This document shows positions 52,909 through 64,000 of a stretch of 64,000 nt of DNA, piece by piece. Position 1 is the stretch's first letter. The number at the start of each line of letters is the position of its first letter. The DNA comes from Tenrec ecaudatus (lineage: Eukaryota > Chordata > Mammalia > Afrosoricida > Tenrecidae). The stretch is taken from NCBI RefSeq assembly GCF_050624435.1, contig NC_134539.1, positions 142,324,025 to 142,388,024 of the forward strand, in the 5' to 3' direction. A program made the translations under genes and the position numbers. The notes below the pieces were generated by a model. The model searched no databases, was not told the DNA's origin, and saw nothing but the letters and a program-made list of their open reading frames with translations.

Positions 52909-54334
52909 CTTGTGGATTCAAGGAAGACAAAATCCTTAACAATTTCAGTCTTGTCTCGGTTTATCATGAGTTTGCAGACTGGCCCATTTGTGATGATTTG
53001 GGTCTTCTTCACATTGAGTTGTAATCCATGCTGAAGCCCGCCATCCTTGACCTTCATCAGCGAGTCCTTCTAGGCCTCCTCACTTTCAGCAAGCAAGGCT
53101 GTGTCATCTGCACGCTGCAGGTTGTTAATAAGCCTTGCTCCAGTCCTGAAGCTGCATTCTTCTTCATAGAATCCAGCTTTCCAGATGACTTGCGCAGCAC
53201 ACAGATTGAATAAGCATGGTGAGAGGATCCAACCCTGTCACACCCCTTTCCTGATGTTAAACCTGAGTGTCCCCTTGTTCTGTTTGCACAACTGCCTCTT
53301 GATCCATGTTTGGGTTCTGATGAGCACAATGACATGCTCTGGAATTCCCATTCTTCCCAAATCTCCCCAAATCTATCCACAGTTTGTAATGATCCACACA
53401 GTCGAATGCCTTAGCATAGTTCACAAGACACAAGTAAACATCTTTCTGATCATCTCTGTTTTCTGCCAAGATCCATCTGACATCAGCAATCTTATCTCCC
53501 ATTCTACATCCTCTTCTGAATCCAGCCTGACCCTCTGGCAGTTCCCTGACCATGTACTGCGGCAACCATTGTCGGATGATCTGCAGAAAAATGCTACGTG
53601 CATGTGACATCAGTGGTATAGTTCTATAATTTGAGCATTCTGTTGAGTCACCTTTCTTTAGAATGGGTGCAAATGTGGATCTCTTCTAGTCAGTTGGTCT
53701 TCCAAATAGCCTGCCTAGACAAGTCAGTGCTTTCAGGAGCTTCATCAGCTTATTGAAACATTTCAATTGGCCATCAATCCCTGGAGCACTGTTGTTGTTT
53801 TTTTTTTTGGAGCACTGTTTTTGGGCTAATGCTTTCATTGCAGTTTGGACTTCTTCCTTTAGTACCATTCGTTCTTGCTCATATGTTACCTCTTGAAATG
53901 GTGGAATGTTGCCGAGTTCCTTTTGGTACAGTGACTCTGTGTATTCCTTAAATTATCTTTAGATGCTTCCTGCATCATTCAGTATGCTGCCCGTAGAATC
54001 TTTCAGTGTTGCAACTCAAGGCTTGAATTTTTTTCTTGAGTTATTTCAGTTTAAGATATACTGAATGGGTTCTTCCATTTTTGGTTTTCTAACTCTAGGT
54101 TTTTGCACATTTCACGATAATATTTGACTTTTTCTGCTCGAACTGCCTTTTTGAAATTTTCTGTTTATCTCTCTGACGTCATCCTTTCTTCCATTTGCCT
54201 TCGCTACTCTACAGCTAAGAGCAAGTTTCCACATCTCCTCTGAAATTCGTTAATCTACCTTTCCTTAAAGTGAATCTTTGTTTGTGAGAACCTTATTAGT
54301 ATATCGTAGTCCTCAGTATTTCAAAGAATTCATT

Positions 54335-54598
54335 TTTGGAAGTACTGTTCTAAGATTTTACCCTAAGAGATTTAGAAAATGGTGATACCATTCAGAAACA
54401 TTGGGGAGTTCAGAAGCAGGGCGGGTTTTGAAGGGAAGACCATGGAAATGAATTGGAGAAATGCATCAAGATATACAATCATGGTCTCAATCCACCTTCA
54501 AATATGGAGTAAGTGTGGAGATTTTCCATGGTGTTTGTGCTCAGAAATTAGGGATATACCTCCAAATTCTTTAATTTCTCTTCATCTATTAGGCAGCT
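54335..54598. other. Unassigned sequence
   Basis: Left of a worn SINE. A 181-codon plus frame (54379-54924) crosses the SINE and is not a gene. Confidence 0.4.
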
Positions 54599-54599
54599 T

Positions 54600-54780
54600 A
54601 AAACCCAAACCAAGCCTACTGCCTTGGGAAAATTCTGACTCCCAGAAACCCTATGTAGAGTTTGTGAGGAGCAACTGCCTTACAGTTTTCCCTCAGAATA
54701 ACGGTGTGTTGGAAACGCGGACCTTGTGGGTAGCAGTCCAGTGCTTACCTGACAGTCACCAGATCCACAAATTTACCGCA
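54600..54780 (-). repeat. AfroSINE, diverged
   Basis: Antisense: AAACCCAAACCAAGCCTACT, TGACTCCCAGAAACCCTATG and GACCTTGTGGGTAGCAGTCC. Confidence 0.7.
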
Positions 54781-54784
54781 ACGT

Positions 54785-55950
54785 TTCTGGAACCTGTGTA
54801 TAATGTCAAGTATTATTTCATTTCACCATTAAATAAAAAGCCAAATATTTGTTTAGGAGAAGAAAGACCCGTAGCTTTTTTAGGCTTTAAATCTTTGAAC
54901 TCAAGGGCCCAGAGCAGACTATAACGGGTCTATGCAAAGAAAAAAGTCATCCAACATACTATACAGAGTCTACAGTACCCACAGGCTCAAGCCGCCACCG
55001 CTCCCTCTGCCCCCTCATTTCATGAGAAAAGGCCATTGTATAAATAATTTGGTCTTAGAATGTAACATAGAATCAGTATGGATTCAGGGTAATATACCTT
55101 TTTTTTAAACTACAGGGGATTTAAAAGTATTAAGATTAAACTACGCCATAATAGTTGGTATTAAGAAGAAGGGAAAACACCGAACTTGAGTTAAATACCT
55201 TTTTTTTAATCACAATGAAAGGTTAAATTATCCTCGTTGTGATTTTATTGTCAAGAAGGCTATACTGTACTCTATTTTCCTGAAAATTGTAAACTGTGTG
55301 CCATAATCAGATACAAAGGGAGGAGCTAAAGATTAGAAGCCAGACATGCTTGTGTCAAATAATCCCTCGGGTTGTAAAAATTAAATTAGATAACACTTAT
55401 GAAATACAGACTGTCTATAAAGTGCCGCCTGATGTCTGACGCGCCGTGCATGCTGGTTCCCATCCATTGTTTGTTTTCTGGACTGCAAAAGGAAATGCTC
55501 TGAGAGCAAGCCTGGATTGGCTCATTTTGTTGATTTGCTTTTGAGTCTGGACGGGAAACGCCATCAGAAAGAAATACCTTTCTGTTAACAGATTGACAGC
55601 TCAGATCCAAAACAGAACCAGAATTTCCAAAAGATGGACTTGATATGGTAGCCTTTTTAACCCCATTTCCTATGTACGTGCTGAGAGCTGTTACCTTGTG
55701 GCTTCTGCCTTTATTGTCAAACTGTCCCCTTCCTACCTAAGTTATACTTATATAAGCATATAGAGTGCTTTTTATTAAATTTACTTTTGGTTGAATTAGA
55801 TGGATTCTTTTAGAGGCAATAAATCATGCTTATTAACCGTGAGGAAATCAACTTTATGGGCATCTTCTTGATAATGCTCTTTCATTAGTGTGCTGGATCA
55901 GCTTCTGGTAGCTGCAGGACCATCCGAGATCGGGACAGTAGCTGGGGCAG
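54785..55950. other. AT-rich unique sequence
   Basis: No gene or clear repeat. AT-rich blocks at 55030-55280 and 55740-55860. The longest frame is 74 codons. Confidence 0.45.
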
Positions 55951-55952
55951 CG

Positions 55953-56741
55953 TCACTCACCCACTCACTCACCTACCCACTCACCCATCCACTCACTCAC
56001 CTACCCACTCACTCACTCACCCACTCACACACTCACTCACCCACCCACTCACCTACCCACTTACCCACTCACCTACCCACTCACTCACCCACCCACTCAC
56101 CTACCCACTCACCCACTCACCTACCCATTCACCCACTCACTCACTCACTCAGTCACTCACTCACCCACTCACTCACTCACCCACCCACTCACTCACCCAC
56201 TCACTCACCTACCCACTCACTCACCCACTCACTCACCCACCCACTCACTCACCCACTCACTCACCTACCCACTCACTCACTCACCTACTCACTCACTCAC
56301 CTACTCACTCACTCACCCACCCACACACTCACCCACTCACTCACCCACACACTCACCCACCCACTCACTCACCTACCCACTCACTCACCCACTCACTCAC
56401 CCACCCACTCACTCACCCACTCACCCACTCACCCACTCACCCACTCACTCACTCACCCACTCACTAATCCACTCACTCACCCACTCACTCACTCACTCAC
56501 TCACCCACTCACTAACCCACTCACCCACTCACTCACCCACTCACCCACCCACTCACTCACCCACTCACTCACCTACCCACTCACTCACCCACCCACACAC
56601 TCACCCACTCACTCACCCACCCACTCACCCACTCACTCACCTACCCACTCACTCACCCACTCACTCACCCACCCACTCACCCACCTACCCACCCACTCAC
56701 CCACTCACTCACTCACCCACCTACTCACCCACCCACACCCC
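55953..56741. repeat. Expanded tetranucleotide array (TCAC/CCAC)
   Basis: About 790 bp of ACTC, ACCC and ACCT tetramers without loss of 4-bp register for most of its length. Longer modules such as CTACCCACTCACTCACCCAC recur, giving a higher-order pattern. It produces a 342-codon open frame of Thr-His-Ser/Pro-Leu type, an artefact of the repeat. Confidence 0.97.
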
Positions 56742-56761
56742 CATCAGACTCTCCACCAACC

Positions 56762-56935
56762 ACCCCATGGCAACTGCATGGATTTCAGCATAGAAGTGCA
56801 TTTCATAAGGATTCCAAAGCTGTGGGTTTTCAAAAGCAAATCACCAGGCCTTTTGTTGTTGTTTTCTGAGATGCCTTTGGGTGAGTTTGAACTGCCAACC
56901 TTCCAGTTAGTAATCTAGTGTTTAACTGACCTTCC
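56762..56935 (-). repeat. AfroSINE, older subtype
   Basis: Antisense: CATGGCAACTGCATGGATTT, GTGGGTTTTCAAAAGCAAAT, CACCAGGCCTTTTGTTGTTG, GTTTGAACTGCCAACCTTCC and GTTTAACTGACC. It borders the tetranucleotide array. Confidence 0.75.
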
Positions 56936-56939
56936 TTCT

Positions 56940-59190
56940 TCCTCGTTCTTGTCTCTGTTATACGGGAACCTAAAACTAGCTCTAAGCTAAGCATTTGACA
57001 GAGATCAAGCCTTTAAAGATGAAAATGAAAGTGTCTATTGTGAAAGAGGTCATTGGGCATCCATCTCCCCAAAGGAGCCCAATAAAAGATGGGAGGAGCC
57101 GGGTGAGACGGGAGAGGGAAAAGGTAACATGCAGAAACTACCAAGCAGGAGGTGACACCCCTGGCGGCTCAGTCCGTAAATCCTGGCCAGAGTTAGATGT
57201 GGTGCCTCCAACTTCCCAAAGTGTTTGGAGAAGAAACCACCGGATGGCTGCGTTCTGATGGCTAGCCTGGCGATGAATGGAGGCGGCCTGGGTTTCACGG
57301 AAGGCTTCCTCTTTCATTGCACTTGGTCACACGTGTGAGGACCAAGGGACATAGATGGTAACCACGTGTGCTTTTGTTAGCTTCTCTTTTCTAAGGTGCT
57401 GGGCAGCGCAATTCCCAGAGCCCTGGAGAATGCTTATTGTCCATGGGAGTCATTGCACATCCCATCCATTCAGGGAAAAGGATGTGAAAATTGATCTTGG
57501 TTCTGTGGTGAGCCTGGAACCAGAGCACAGGCTCCAGATGCCTTAGACATAAATATCTGTCCATCACGGTTTTCATTAGGTGTTGCTGCAGCCCTGTCCC
57601 GAGGGAAATGAACTCTAGGGGCCGTCTTTCTCTCCAAGTTCAGCTGCACTCCCGATCTGCTGAAGTAGCCTGTCAATTTCATTTACCGTTACATTTTTTT
57701 CATGGTGACCAAGTGCTTGGCAGCGCCAAAGAGCGCCAGTCTCTGTTTTATCCACGGATAGGGGACCAGGGAATTCCACACGCACTGCCAAGGAGGAGCC
57801 AGTCCTTCCAATTCAGCTTATCATTTGGGCTCTTTTTTATGCTTTAAAAAGTCTCCTCCAAAGGCCAGCGACATTAGCCCTGCAGAGCAGTTTCTGGATT
57901 GCCTTTAACAACAGAGATAAAGCCAAAGTTTCTAGTCTTGACAGAAGTGGTTTCAAATCAAGTTGGCTTTATCGCCAGAATAAACAAAACACTTGAGAGT
58001 GTAGTTCAGGGGTGGCTAAAGACCAGGTTTTTGCACATCTCTGCAACAGAGAAAGAACCGTCAGCAAACCAGTTGCTAACTCTCGGTAGCTTTCTGCTCC
58101 TACGGCAAAAAGTAGGGTTTTGTTGCTTGTTTTTCTGCATTTGTTTTGCCTTTAAAAAAAAAAAAAAAGAAGGCTTCTGCTTCAATCTGCACAATTAGCT
58201 CTTTCACAAGAATTTGTATTTCCATAAATTCTGCATTTTACTCCAAAGAATTGGATTTTTCAAATGACCTTCCTTTACCAAAGAGCTCCCTGGGTTTCCA
58301 ACAGTTTGTGCCTGGCCCAGGTGCGCCAAGGAAGAAAGGCCTGGAGATTCGCTTCTTTCAAGATGACAGCCAAGAAAGCACTCTGCTCACACGTGGGGTT
58401 GCCAGGAGTGGCAAAGGGCTTGGCATTTGGTTTCACCTACCAAAGCCTGTAGTCAAGACTAAAATCTTTATCTTAAAAACTAACCTTGGGCCCAGAAAGC
58501 TACGTAAAAGCCTAGTAGAAACTGTATCTCCTAAGTTTTTTTTTTCCTGTGCAGGTGACATAACCCTGACTTTGATCTACAGACATGACATCATCTACAG
58601 GGTGTGCCCGGTTCCAAATGGCCTGCATTCTTTTGACCAAGACAGTGGTGTCTGTGCCGACTTTGAGAAACAGGCTAAATAGCTTCAGAGCTGCCTTACA
58701 TGTTCCCAGACAAACAGGTCGGAGCATATTCGAGTTACACAACTCCATGCAGGATGCAGGCAGCCAAGGCCCTTCCCTGAGACCAGGTGGAGAGTCCACC
58801 TTTGTCACTGACTTCTTCCAGGATCGGAGAGGACCCCCCCACCCCCTCCTTTTTTTTATTTAACAAGTTCACCTGGATCAGCCATTCCTTCCGATCACAT
58901 CATCCAATACTCGCTGTGCTGCTCGGCCATGCCCTGAGCTATGTTTGACCTCCTGATTCAGTCTCCGAATGTTTGTCTTCCACTAGCTAATGACTGCCTT
59001 GAAAGTAAGGACTGTCGGTTCCTGCTTTGGTGTGTTCTTGTAGCACTTAAGTATAGTGCTACACACAGACAATGGGGTCCTTAGTAAAAGAAGAGTGGGG
59101 ATTGGAGTTGGGGTTGGGATCCTGTCTCTGCCTGTTGTCTGAAATTCCAAACCTGGCGTTCGCTTTAGAGGCTTTTCCCAGCGGTGGGGC
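56940..59190. other. Unique sequence, no gene recognised
   Basis: The longest repeat-poor block on the right side. A 178-codon plus frame (58146-58682) starts in an A15 run and shows no domain. A C-run lies near 58838. Confidence 0.4.
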
Positions 59191-59194
59191 ACAG

Positions 59195-59400
59195 CCACGG
59201 AGTCCCCGGATCATGTAAACAGGCAATGCACTTGGTTGCTACTCACGAGGCTGGAGGGTTACGTCCACCAGGGTGCCTCAGAAGAAAGGCCTGGTGATGT
59301 GCTCCCGAAAGGTCGCGTCTGGAAAATCCGAAGGCGCATAGGCCGACACTGACACACACGAGGTTATCACGAGTCGGATTTGACTGGATGGCAAGGTTGC
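59195..59400 (+). repeat. AfroSINE, older subtype
   Basis: GGAGTCCCCGGATCATGTAA head, GGCTGGAGGGTTACGTCCAC, CTCAGAAGAAAGGCCTGGTG and ATCACGAGTCGGATTTGACT tail. Full length. Confidence 0.9.
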
Positions 59401-59404
59401 ATTC

Positions 59405-60720
59405 CATTTCTGCTCTGATCCCTGAAGTCTGACACCCGTTTCTCCCCTTGGTGGTTTCCGTGGGTTTTATTTCTTTGAGAATTAGCTAGATTGCCCACAA
59501 TCTGTTAGGAAGGTATGGGTGGGAAAGCATGGAAAAGCCATGGCTACACACAGAGGACCCAAGAAATGATCAGAGCAAACTTCCAACACCAGAGGGAAGA
59601 GAGAGGGGTCAACTAGGGTTACGATCCAGCAAAGCATTTGGTTTGCTGGATCCAGCAAGGCCATGATGGTAAAGCCAGGCTCCCATACTCCTAGGGGGCA
59701 GTGGCAACGTGCTGGGGAAATGTGGAGCCAGAGGATAAACAAGGCACTTTTTCTGGAATGCCAATTTTACAAAATGCAGGAATCTTTATTTTGCAACTGA
59801 AAGGAACTAGCTTAAACAAATCCCCCTGTGGAGAGGAGGTAGAGACTCTGGAAACTTCAGAGCCCATGAAGCTTCAGGTCTGGCTGGACTCTGGGTTGGT
59901 ATCAAAGGTGCCCCAGAGGTGAAGTGGGTCAGGCATTAGGCTGTGAACTGCTTGAGCCTGCTAGGGAGAAAGAGGAGGCTTTCTGGTCCCACGAAGGTCT
60001 GCAGCCTGGGAAATCCTATATACTTAGGGTCGACTCCACGGCATTGGGTGGGTTATACTGTTGTCAGCACTCTAGTCCCATCTCTCATCTTCCGGGTCTG
60101 CTTGACCTCCTTCCGTGGGCTGGCTTTTTTCCCAGTTGCAGATCAGCTGACTTCTGGCAACCCCCAATCCTTGTTCTCTTCACTTAGGCACCCACCGATG
60201 ACAAAGCACCTCCTCATAGCCATACACCAACTTTGAAAGAGAGTGCAGTTTGTCCTCCCTGGCTTGAGACATGTCCCAGTGGGACACCATGATGGTCAGC
60301 AGTCCAGACGTGGCATCATGATTGACAGCCCCGCAGCAGTGACACGGTGCGGGGCTGGGCTGGCCTCCGAGCAAAGGATGCTCCTGGCAGATACAAAACG
60401 CCACGCCCATGACACTCAGTGATAAGTAATCCCAAACATTATTTTTATATTCAAATAAACTGACTTGGGGCCACCAGCGGGGTCGAGGTACATGGTGTCC
60501 TCTCTTCTGCTGGTAAGAGAAGGCTGATGAAATCTTTTGGGGCTGCCCTGATGAAACGGCGTAGCTTTTTAACCCAATCGCTGGTGTGCAGCTCGAGAGG
60601 ACTGCACTTAGCACCCTGGACGGTGCTGCTTGTCCCGGGGGAAAGCCTGACGTCGTATTCCTGCTGGGCGCTCATGGCAGTGAGGTTGAACGAAGTTTTG
60701 CAATGGGTGCTTCTAGTTCC
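59405..60720. other. Unique sequence, no gene recognised
   Basis: Frames of 144 codons (minus, 60180-60614) and 124 codons (plus, 60527-60901) overlap on opposite strands and have no domain. Confidence 0.4.
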
Positions 60721-60724
60721 ACGG

Positions 60725-60893
60725 AAACATCAAACTCCTTGCTCTAGAACTATGCTCCATTATAGAACTATGCTATCCAGTAGCTTTTCCAGAGGTAGAT
60801 CGCCAGGCCATTCTTCTGAAGAACATCCAGGTGGACCTGAACTGCCAGCCTCTGAGTTAGCAGTCTCCAGTGTTAACTGCTGGCACCAAAGTG
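60725..60893 (-). repeat. AfroSINE, older subtype
   Basis: Antisense: GAACTATGCTCCATTATAGA, AGAGGTAGATCGCCAGGCCA, CTGAACTGCCAGCCTCTGAG and TTAACTGCTGGCACCAA. Confidence 0.85.
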
Positions 60894-61024
60894 CAGAGTA
60901 GTACACCCGTCAGTGCTCCATCCACATGCTTTTGCTTTATTACTTCTTACCGGACTTCGGGTCACCAGGCCCTGCATTTTCTTGCCTGAGGCTGTTCTCT
61001 GGCCATTACCAAGGGTCTGGAGAT

Positions 61025-61190
61025 GATGGACAATGAACCCTGCTTAGGCTGCTAACCACAAGGTCAGCAGTTCAAGCCCACGAGTTGCTGTGCTGGAGAA
61101 AGATGAGGAAATGCTCCCGTAAAGATTCTCATCCTCTACTGGGTCTCTATGAGTCAGAATCGATTCCATGGCAGTAGGTTTGTTTTGGTG
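61025..61190 (+). repeat. AfroSINE
   Basis: AGGCTGCTAACCACAAGGTC, CAGCAGTTCAAGCCCACGAG, TCTATGAGTCAGAATCGATT and CCATGGCAGTAGGTTTGTTT. A gap removes part of the body. Confidence 0.88.
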
Positions 61191-61194
61191 GCAG

Positions 61195-61830
61195 CATCTG
61201 AAGAGATATTCTAGCTACCCGGCCCTCAAATGGAATTCCTCGGTGGTCAGGCTCCCATCCCCACAGGAGCAGCCGGCATAACAGCGCACCATTTCTCATC
61301 TGCCTTCCCTCCCTGGCCTCACAAACTCCCAGATCTTCACTGCTTAAACCACAGGTATGTGTAGCTTAATGTCTGTTCTGGGAACGTCCAACCTGTGGTC
61401 CCCTCGTCTTTTAAAAGGAAAGTAGCTCTCTTGTGTTCATGATCTCCTCTAGGGGTTGCACCCATGCGCCACTTGAGCATGGGTGAGATAGAGGCAGGAC
61501 AGGCAGAGGGCATGGCTCTGAGAGCAGGCTCCGAGGCGCTGTCCTGTGGGTAGCTGTCCTGTGCGGCTGTGGGGCCCAGGCTGCTCTTGCTGCTCAGGGA
61601 GGAAGAGCAGTAGGCAGGGCCCAGTGACCTCTACTCCCTTCTCACTCATTTCCTCTCCCAGGGTTCTCGCCCCTGCCCTCTCAGCCACCCAGTCTTCCCA
61701 GTAGCAGAAGCAGGGCCAGCAGCCGCGCTGAGGACAACCTGAAGCAGGATCCCATGGGATCTCAGCGTGGTGTTTATGGGCACAATGTCCCAGTCACACA
61801 GCATCCCTATTTCACAGTGCATGAATGTCT
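61195..61830. other. Unique sequence, no gene recognised
   Basis: GC-moderate, no coding or repeat signature seen. Confidence 0.4.
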
Positions 61831-61834
61831 GGTT

Positions 61835-62030
61835 GTGTTGTTAGGGGCCGCCGAGTAGGTTAACACTCAAGAGCGACCCCATGTATAACGGAACAAAACA
61901 CGGCCTCGTCCTGCATCAGCCCCCTACCTGCTGCCTTGCTTGAACCCATTGCTGCAGCTGCTGTGTCAATCCCTTTCATGGTGGGGTTTCCTCTTTGTTT
62001 TTGCTGACCCCTCTACGTCACCAACCTCTT
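61835..62030 (-). mobile_element. BovB/RTE 3' end
   Basis: Antisense tail: TTGTTAGGGGCCGCCGAGTA, CCATGTATAACGGAACAAAA, TGAACCCATTGCTGCAGCTG and TGCTGACCCCTCTACGTCAC. Strongly truncated. Confidence 0.88.
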
Positions 62031-62034
62031 GAAT

Positions 62035-62250
62035 CCTTGTGCCAGACTCATTTCTGAAGAGACCCAAGCTAGGATACTCAGCTAAAGGCTCAGAACCTCT
62101 CCCAGAAGAGCAGAGGCTTTCTGTGGCTTGGAGAGGAAAGAAGGAGCCTGTGTATGCTGTCGTGTCTCTGCCGAGTCCTTTGGTTGTTCACACGCTGACA
62201 TTCGGGCCACTCTGAGGTCATTTGAGACTCAGCCTAATCCCATGGACTTT
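62035..62250. other. Unassigned sequence
   Basis: CTTCTGAAGAGACCC and related text may continue the BovB fragment or the next L1-like end. Not resolved. Confidence 0.3.
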
Positions 62251-62254
62251 GGTC

Positions 62255-62460
62255 AATCTATAGAGACAGCAACTGGATTAATGGTTTCTTGGAGGTAGGG
62301 CAGGGGAGGCTAGGGGACATGGGATGCTTATGATGTGAACAAGAATGAAGGAAATGCGCTCAGGCTGATCGTGGTGACGATTGTACAACTCCTCTTGATG
62401 GGATTGAGCTGTTGAGTTCATGGTATGTGAGTTATATGCCAAGAAAACTGACAAAAGGAA
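62255..62460 (+). mobile_element. L1-like 3' end
   Basis: TCTATAGAGACAGCAACTGG, AGGCAGGGGAGGCTAGG-type purine block, GTGACGATTGTACAACTCCT and GAGTTATATGCCAAGAAAAC. The same 3' end as at about 26035-26245. Confidence 0.6.
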
Positions 62461-62464
62461 TAAT

Positions 62465-64000
62465 TTATTCAAATAGCTGGTGCATGTTGTGGTTGATCTA
62501 GACTGGGCTCACTCACATACCTGCAGTCAGTTAGGGCTCTTCTTGTAGGCTGAGCTTTGGTGGGGACAGCTCTGTTTTAGGGATCTCTTCCTCTCCTCCT
62601 TCGACCAGGCACCCGGCCTGGACACAGTGTCCTCTTGGCAATGGCAGAGGTGGAAGGGTGCATGGCTAATCAAACAAGACTCTGTTTGCACCACATGTGC
62701 TAACGTCAGATGACTAGCGTCAGAGCCAAGGGTGGGGAAATGCACTCTGCCCCTTCAAGGGAGTAACTGCTAAGTCATATGGCGAAGGGCATGGAAGTCA
62801 AGAAGAGCAAAGCATCAGGGGCCAAATCTACCCAACACCTACATGTCTGCCCTTAGGCATTTCCACCTTTCTCCTCATCCTTCCCCTTGGAGAGAGCTGC
62901 CCCAGACGCTCTGTGTCATCGGCTTCTATGCCTCCTTTCTTGAGTAAACTAGGTTCTGGCTTGCCTATTTTATTTACTTTGTTCACTTGAACAGGTAAGA
63001 TTTCCTCTCCTTCGGAAGGGCTTCTATTTGTTTCTCTGATGCAATAAACAACCCGTTTGTCTCGTTCTCAAGTGGAGCCAATGAAGGCGGCTATCTGAAC
63101 TTGTCTTAGTGATGAATGAATGAATGAATGAATGAATTTGGAGTGAAATGTATTGTTTCCCTAGCTGAAGCACAAAGGGAACGACCAGTTGGAGATCAGG
63201 AACTGCCTGAAGACACGCACTCCGCATTCTGGGAGTGTTTGAGGATCCCCTTTTCATCATGACTTAGAACTACTTCTTAAACTTGACCTCGACCGTCCCC
63301 AGACCTTCCCCAAACATGCTGAAATGCAACGACATGAAAATATTTGCTGTTAGCATACGGGCTTATCTTTTTTTTCCTTCCCCCTCATATTTTCTGTCCA
63401 TCAGCAGAAGGGGGAAAACAGATTTATGACTCATTGTTTTTCAAGGATGCGTTTTCGTCTGCAGTTTTCCAGGTTGTTTTTGGATAAGATTTTCTCCTTG
63501 TTTAAACACTACCCACTGAGGTGCCTTTTATATCCCAAATCTGTGTGTTTACAAGCCCACCCTCGGACTTCATAATACTACTTTTGGACTCTCCGTTATC
63601 TTTGGGGTTTTGAGAGGGACTTGATACACAAAAGAAAAAGGGCCATTGGTTGACCTACACTGGGATGACAACCTTTCGCCACTGTTCTGTTGCCTTAGAT
63701 CTTGCCTTTGGGATTGCCTGGGGGCCATTTCTGCAGCGGGAGGTCGGTGGGGTTCTCCAGGGACTTGTCCCAGGCTCTGCAGAGCCGCACAGTCCCATTA
63801 TCTGCGGAGCACAGGAAGGAATTTTACCATCGTTCTGCTACAGTGAAACATTTGCCTTGAGGCCGGAATCGAAAATAGCAGCTGGAAGGACATTTGGAAA
63901 GGGCGGGTTTGTGGGAGAGCAAGAGAGGTGGAGAGGGAGCGCGATTCACATTTGGATAGAAAACACTAGCTACGAGGCAGAACCGAGACGGGGTTGGCAT
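62465..64000. other. Unique sequence, no gene recognised
   Basis: Contains a short (AATG)n tract. Frames up to 78 codons only. The block 63280-63640 is AT-rich and repeat-poor. Confidence 0.4.
63112..63137. repeat. (AATG)n microsatellite
   Basis: About six perfect GAAT tetramers. Confidence 0.95.

Larger units (their letters stand above)
51755..54330 (-). mobile_element. BovB/RTE LINE, long 5'-truncated copy
   Basis: Minus strand. The 3' end lies at about 51755 (TTGTCGTTGTTTCGACTCAT). It extends up to about 54330, so about 2 kb of BovB sequence is present after removing two insertions (51920-52239 and 52663-52908). One open stretch (53610-53257) shows reverse-transcriptase motifs: IIRQWLPQYMVRELPEGQAG, FRRGCRMGDKIADVRWILAE and NYAKAFDCVDHYKLW. 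The last contains the first catalytic aspartate (box A, FDxxD-like 'KAFDCVDH'). After a frameshift the catalytic ADD box is read as NNLQRADDTALLAES at about 53130-53087. RTE proteins carry an N-terminal endonuclease. That part is missing here. Several frameshifts and stops mean no active enzyme. Confidence 0.92.

Noticed and set aside
54379-54924. 181-codon open frame
   Set aside because: It crosses an antisense AfroSINE and shows no domain.
55890-56918. 342-codon open frame
   Set aside because: The frame is a by-product of the tetranucleotide array. Thr/His/Ser/Leu/Pro periodicity follows from the repeat.
58146-58682. 178-codon open frame
   Set aside because: It begins inside an A-run, has no recognised domain and no supporting gene structure.
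1-64000. CRISPR array, operon or bacterial mobile system
   Set aside because: All repeat families are eukaryotic retroposons or DNA transposons. There are no spaced identical repeats, Shine-Dalgarno sites or dense coding.

Overview
This is mammalian nuclear DNA, almost certainly from an afrotherian. The evidence is the repeat content. tRNA-headed SINEs of the AfroSINE type (head like GGAGCCCTGGTGGC, body with a CTTTCTACTCCCGTAAAGA block, tail like TATGAGTCGGAATCGACT) recur about 30 times. BovB/RTE LINE fragments recur seven times. A further LINE 3' region ending in CCCCAATAAAATGATT plus an A-tail recurs at least eight times. Old pan-mammalian repeats (MIR, L2, MER5A, L1M, MLT1) lie underneath. 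The sequence style of the younger SINEs and of the AATAAAATGATT LINE suggests a tenrec or golden-mole type animal (Afrosoricida) rather than elephant. That narrower placement is an impression from memory, not proven here.

I see no intact protein-coding gene, tRNA gene or rRNA gene. The open reading frames are short and mostly sit in repeats. Gene-derived sequence is limited to dead copies. One is a processed pseudogene of TOMM5 (mitochondrial outer-membrane import subunit) on the minus strand, with a 10-bp target-site duplication. A second is a decayed, intronless-looking KRAB zinc-finger pseudogene on the minus strand. The third is a small relic of a Ty3/gypsy-like RNase H domain at the left edge. 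The rest is intergenic or intronic DNA.

Layout. 0-6 kb: mostly unique DNA with the gypsy relic, L2 and one SINE. 6-14.6 kb: a LINE inside a hAT-like element, then a 2.35-kb hAT element split by an L1M fragment and a LINE that itself holds a 0.45-kb unclassified insert, then another LINE. 14.6-19 kb: KRAB-ZNF pseudogene, LINE fragment, and SINE followed by the TOMM5 pseudogene. 19-28 kb: unique DNA with SINEs, a tRNA-Gly-headed SINE and an L1-like 3' end. 28-34 kb: a LINE with perfect duplications inside a composite SINE, the longest LINE copy, and a LINE nested in an AfroSINE. 34-44 kb: L1M, a BovB copy with a 5' inversion, LTRs, a 115-bp TA-flanked MITE and BovB ends. 44-51 kb: LINE plus a dense SINE cluster. 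51.7-54.3 kb: the longest BovB copy, with reverse-transcriptase motifs, split by a LINE and a SINE. 56 kb: a 0.79-kb tetranucleotide array. 57-64 kb: mainly unique DNA.

There are no genes working together here. The biology visible is the history of retrotransposition, in particular BovB/RTE machinery and the SINEs that share its 3' tail. Positions of diverged repeat edges are by eye and may be off by 10-30 bases.
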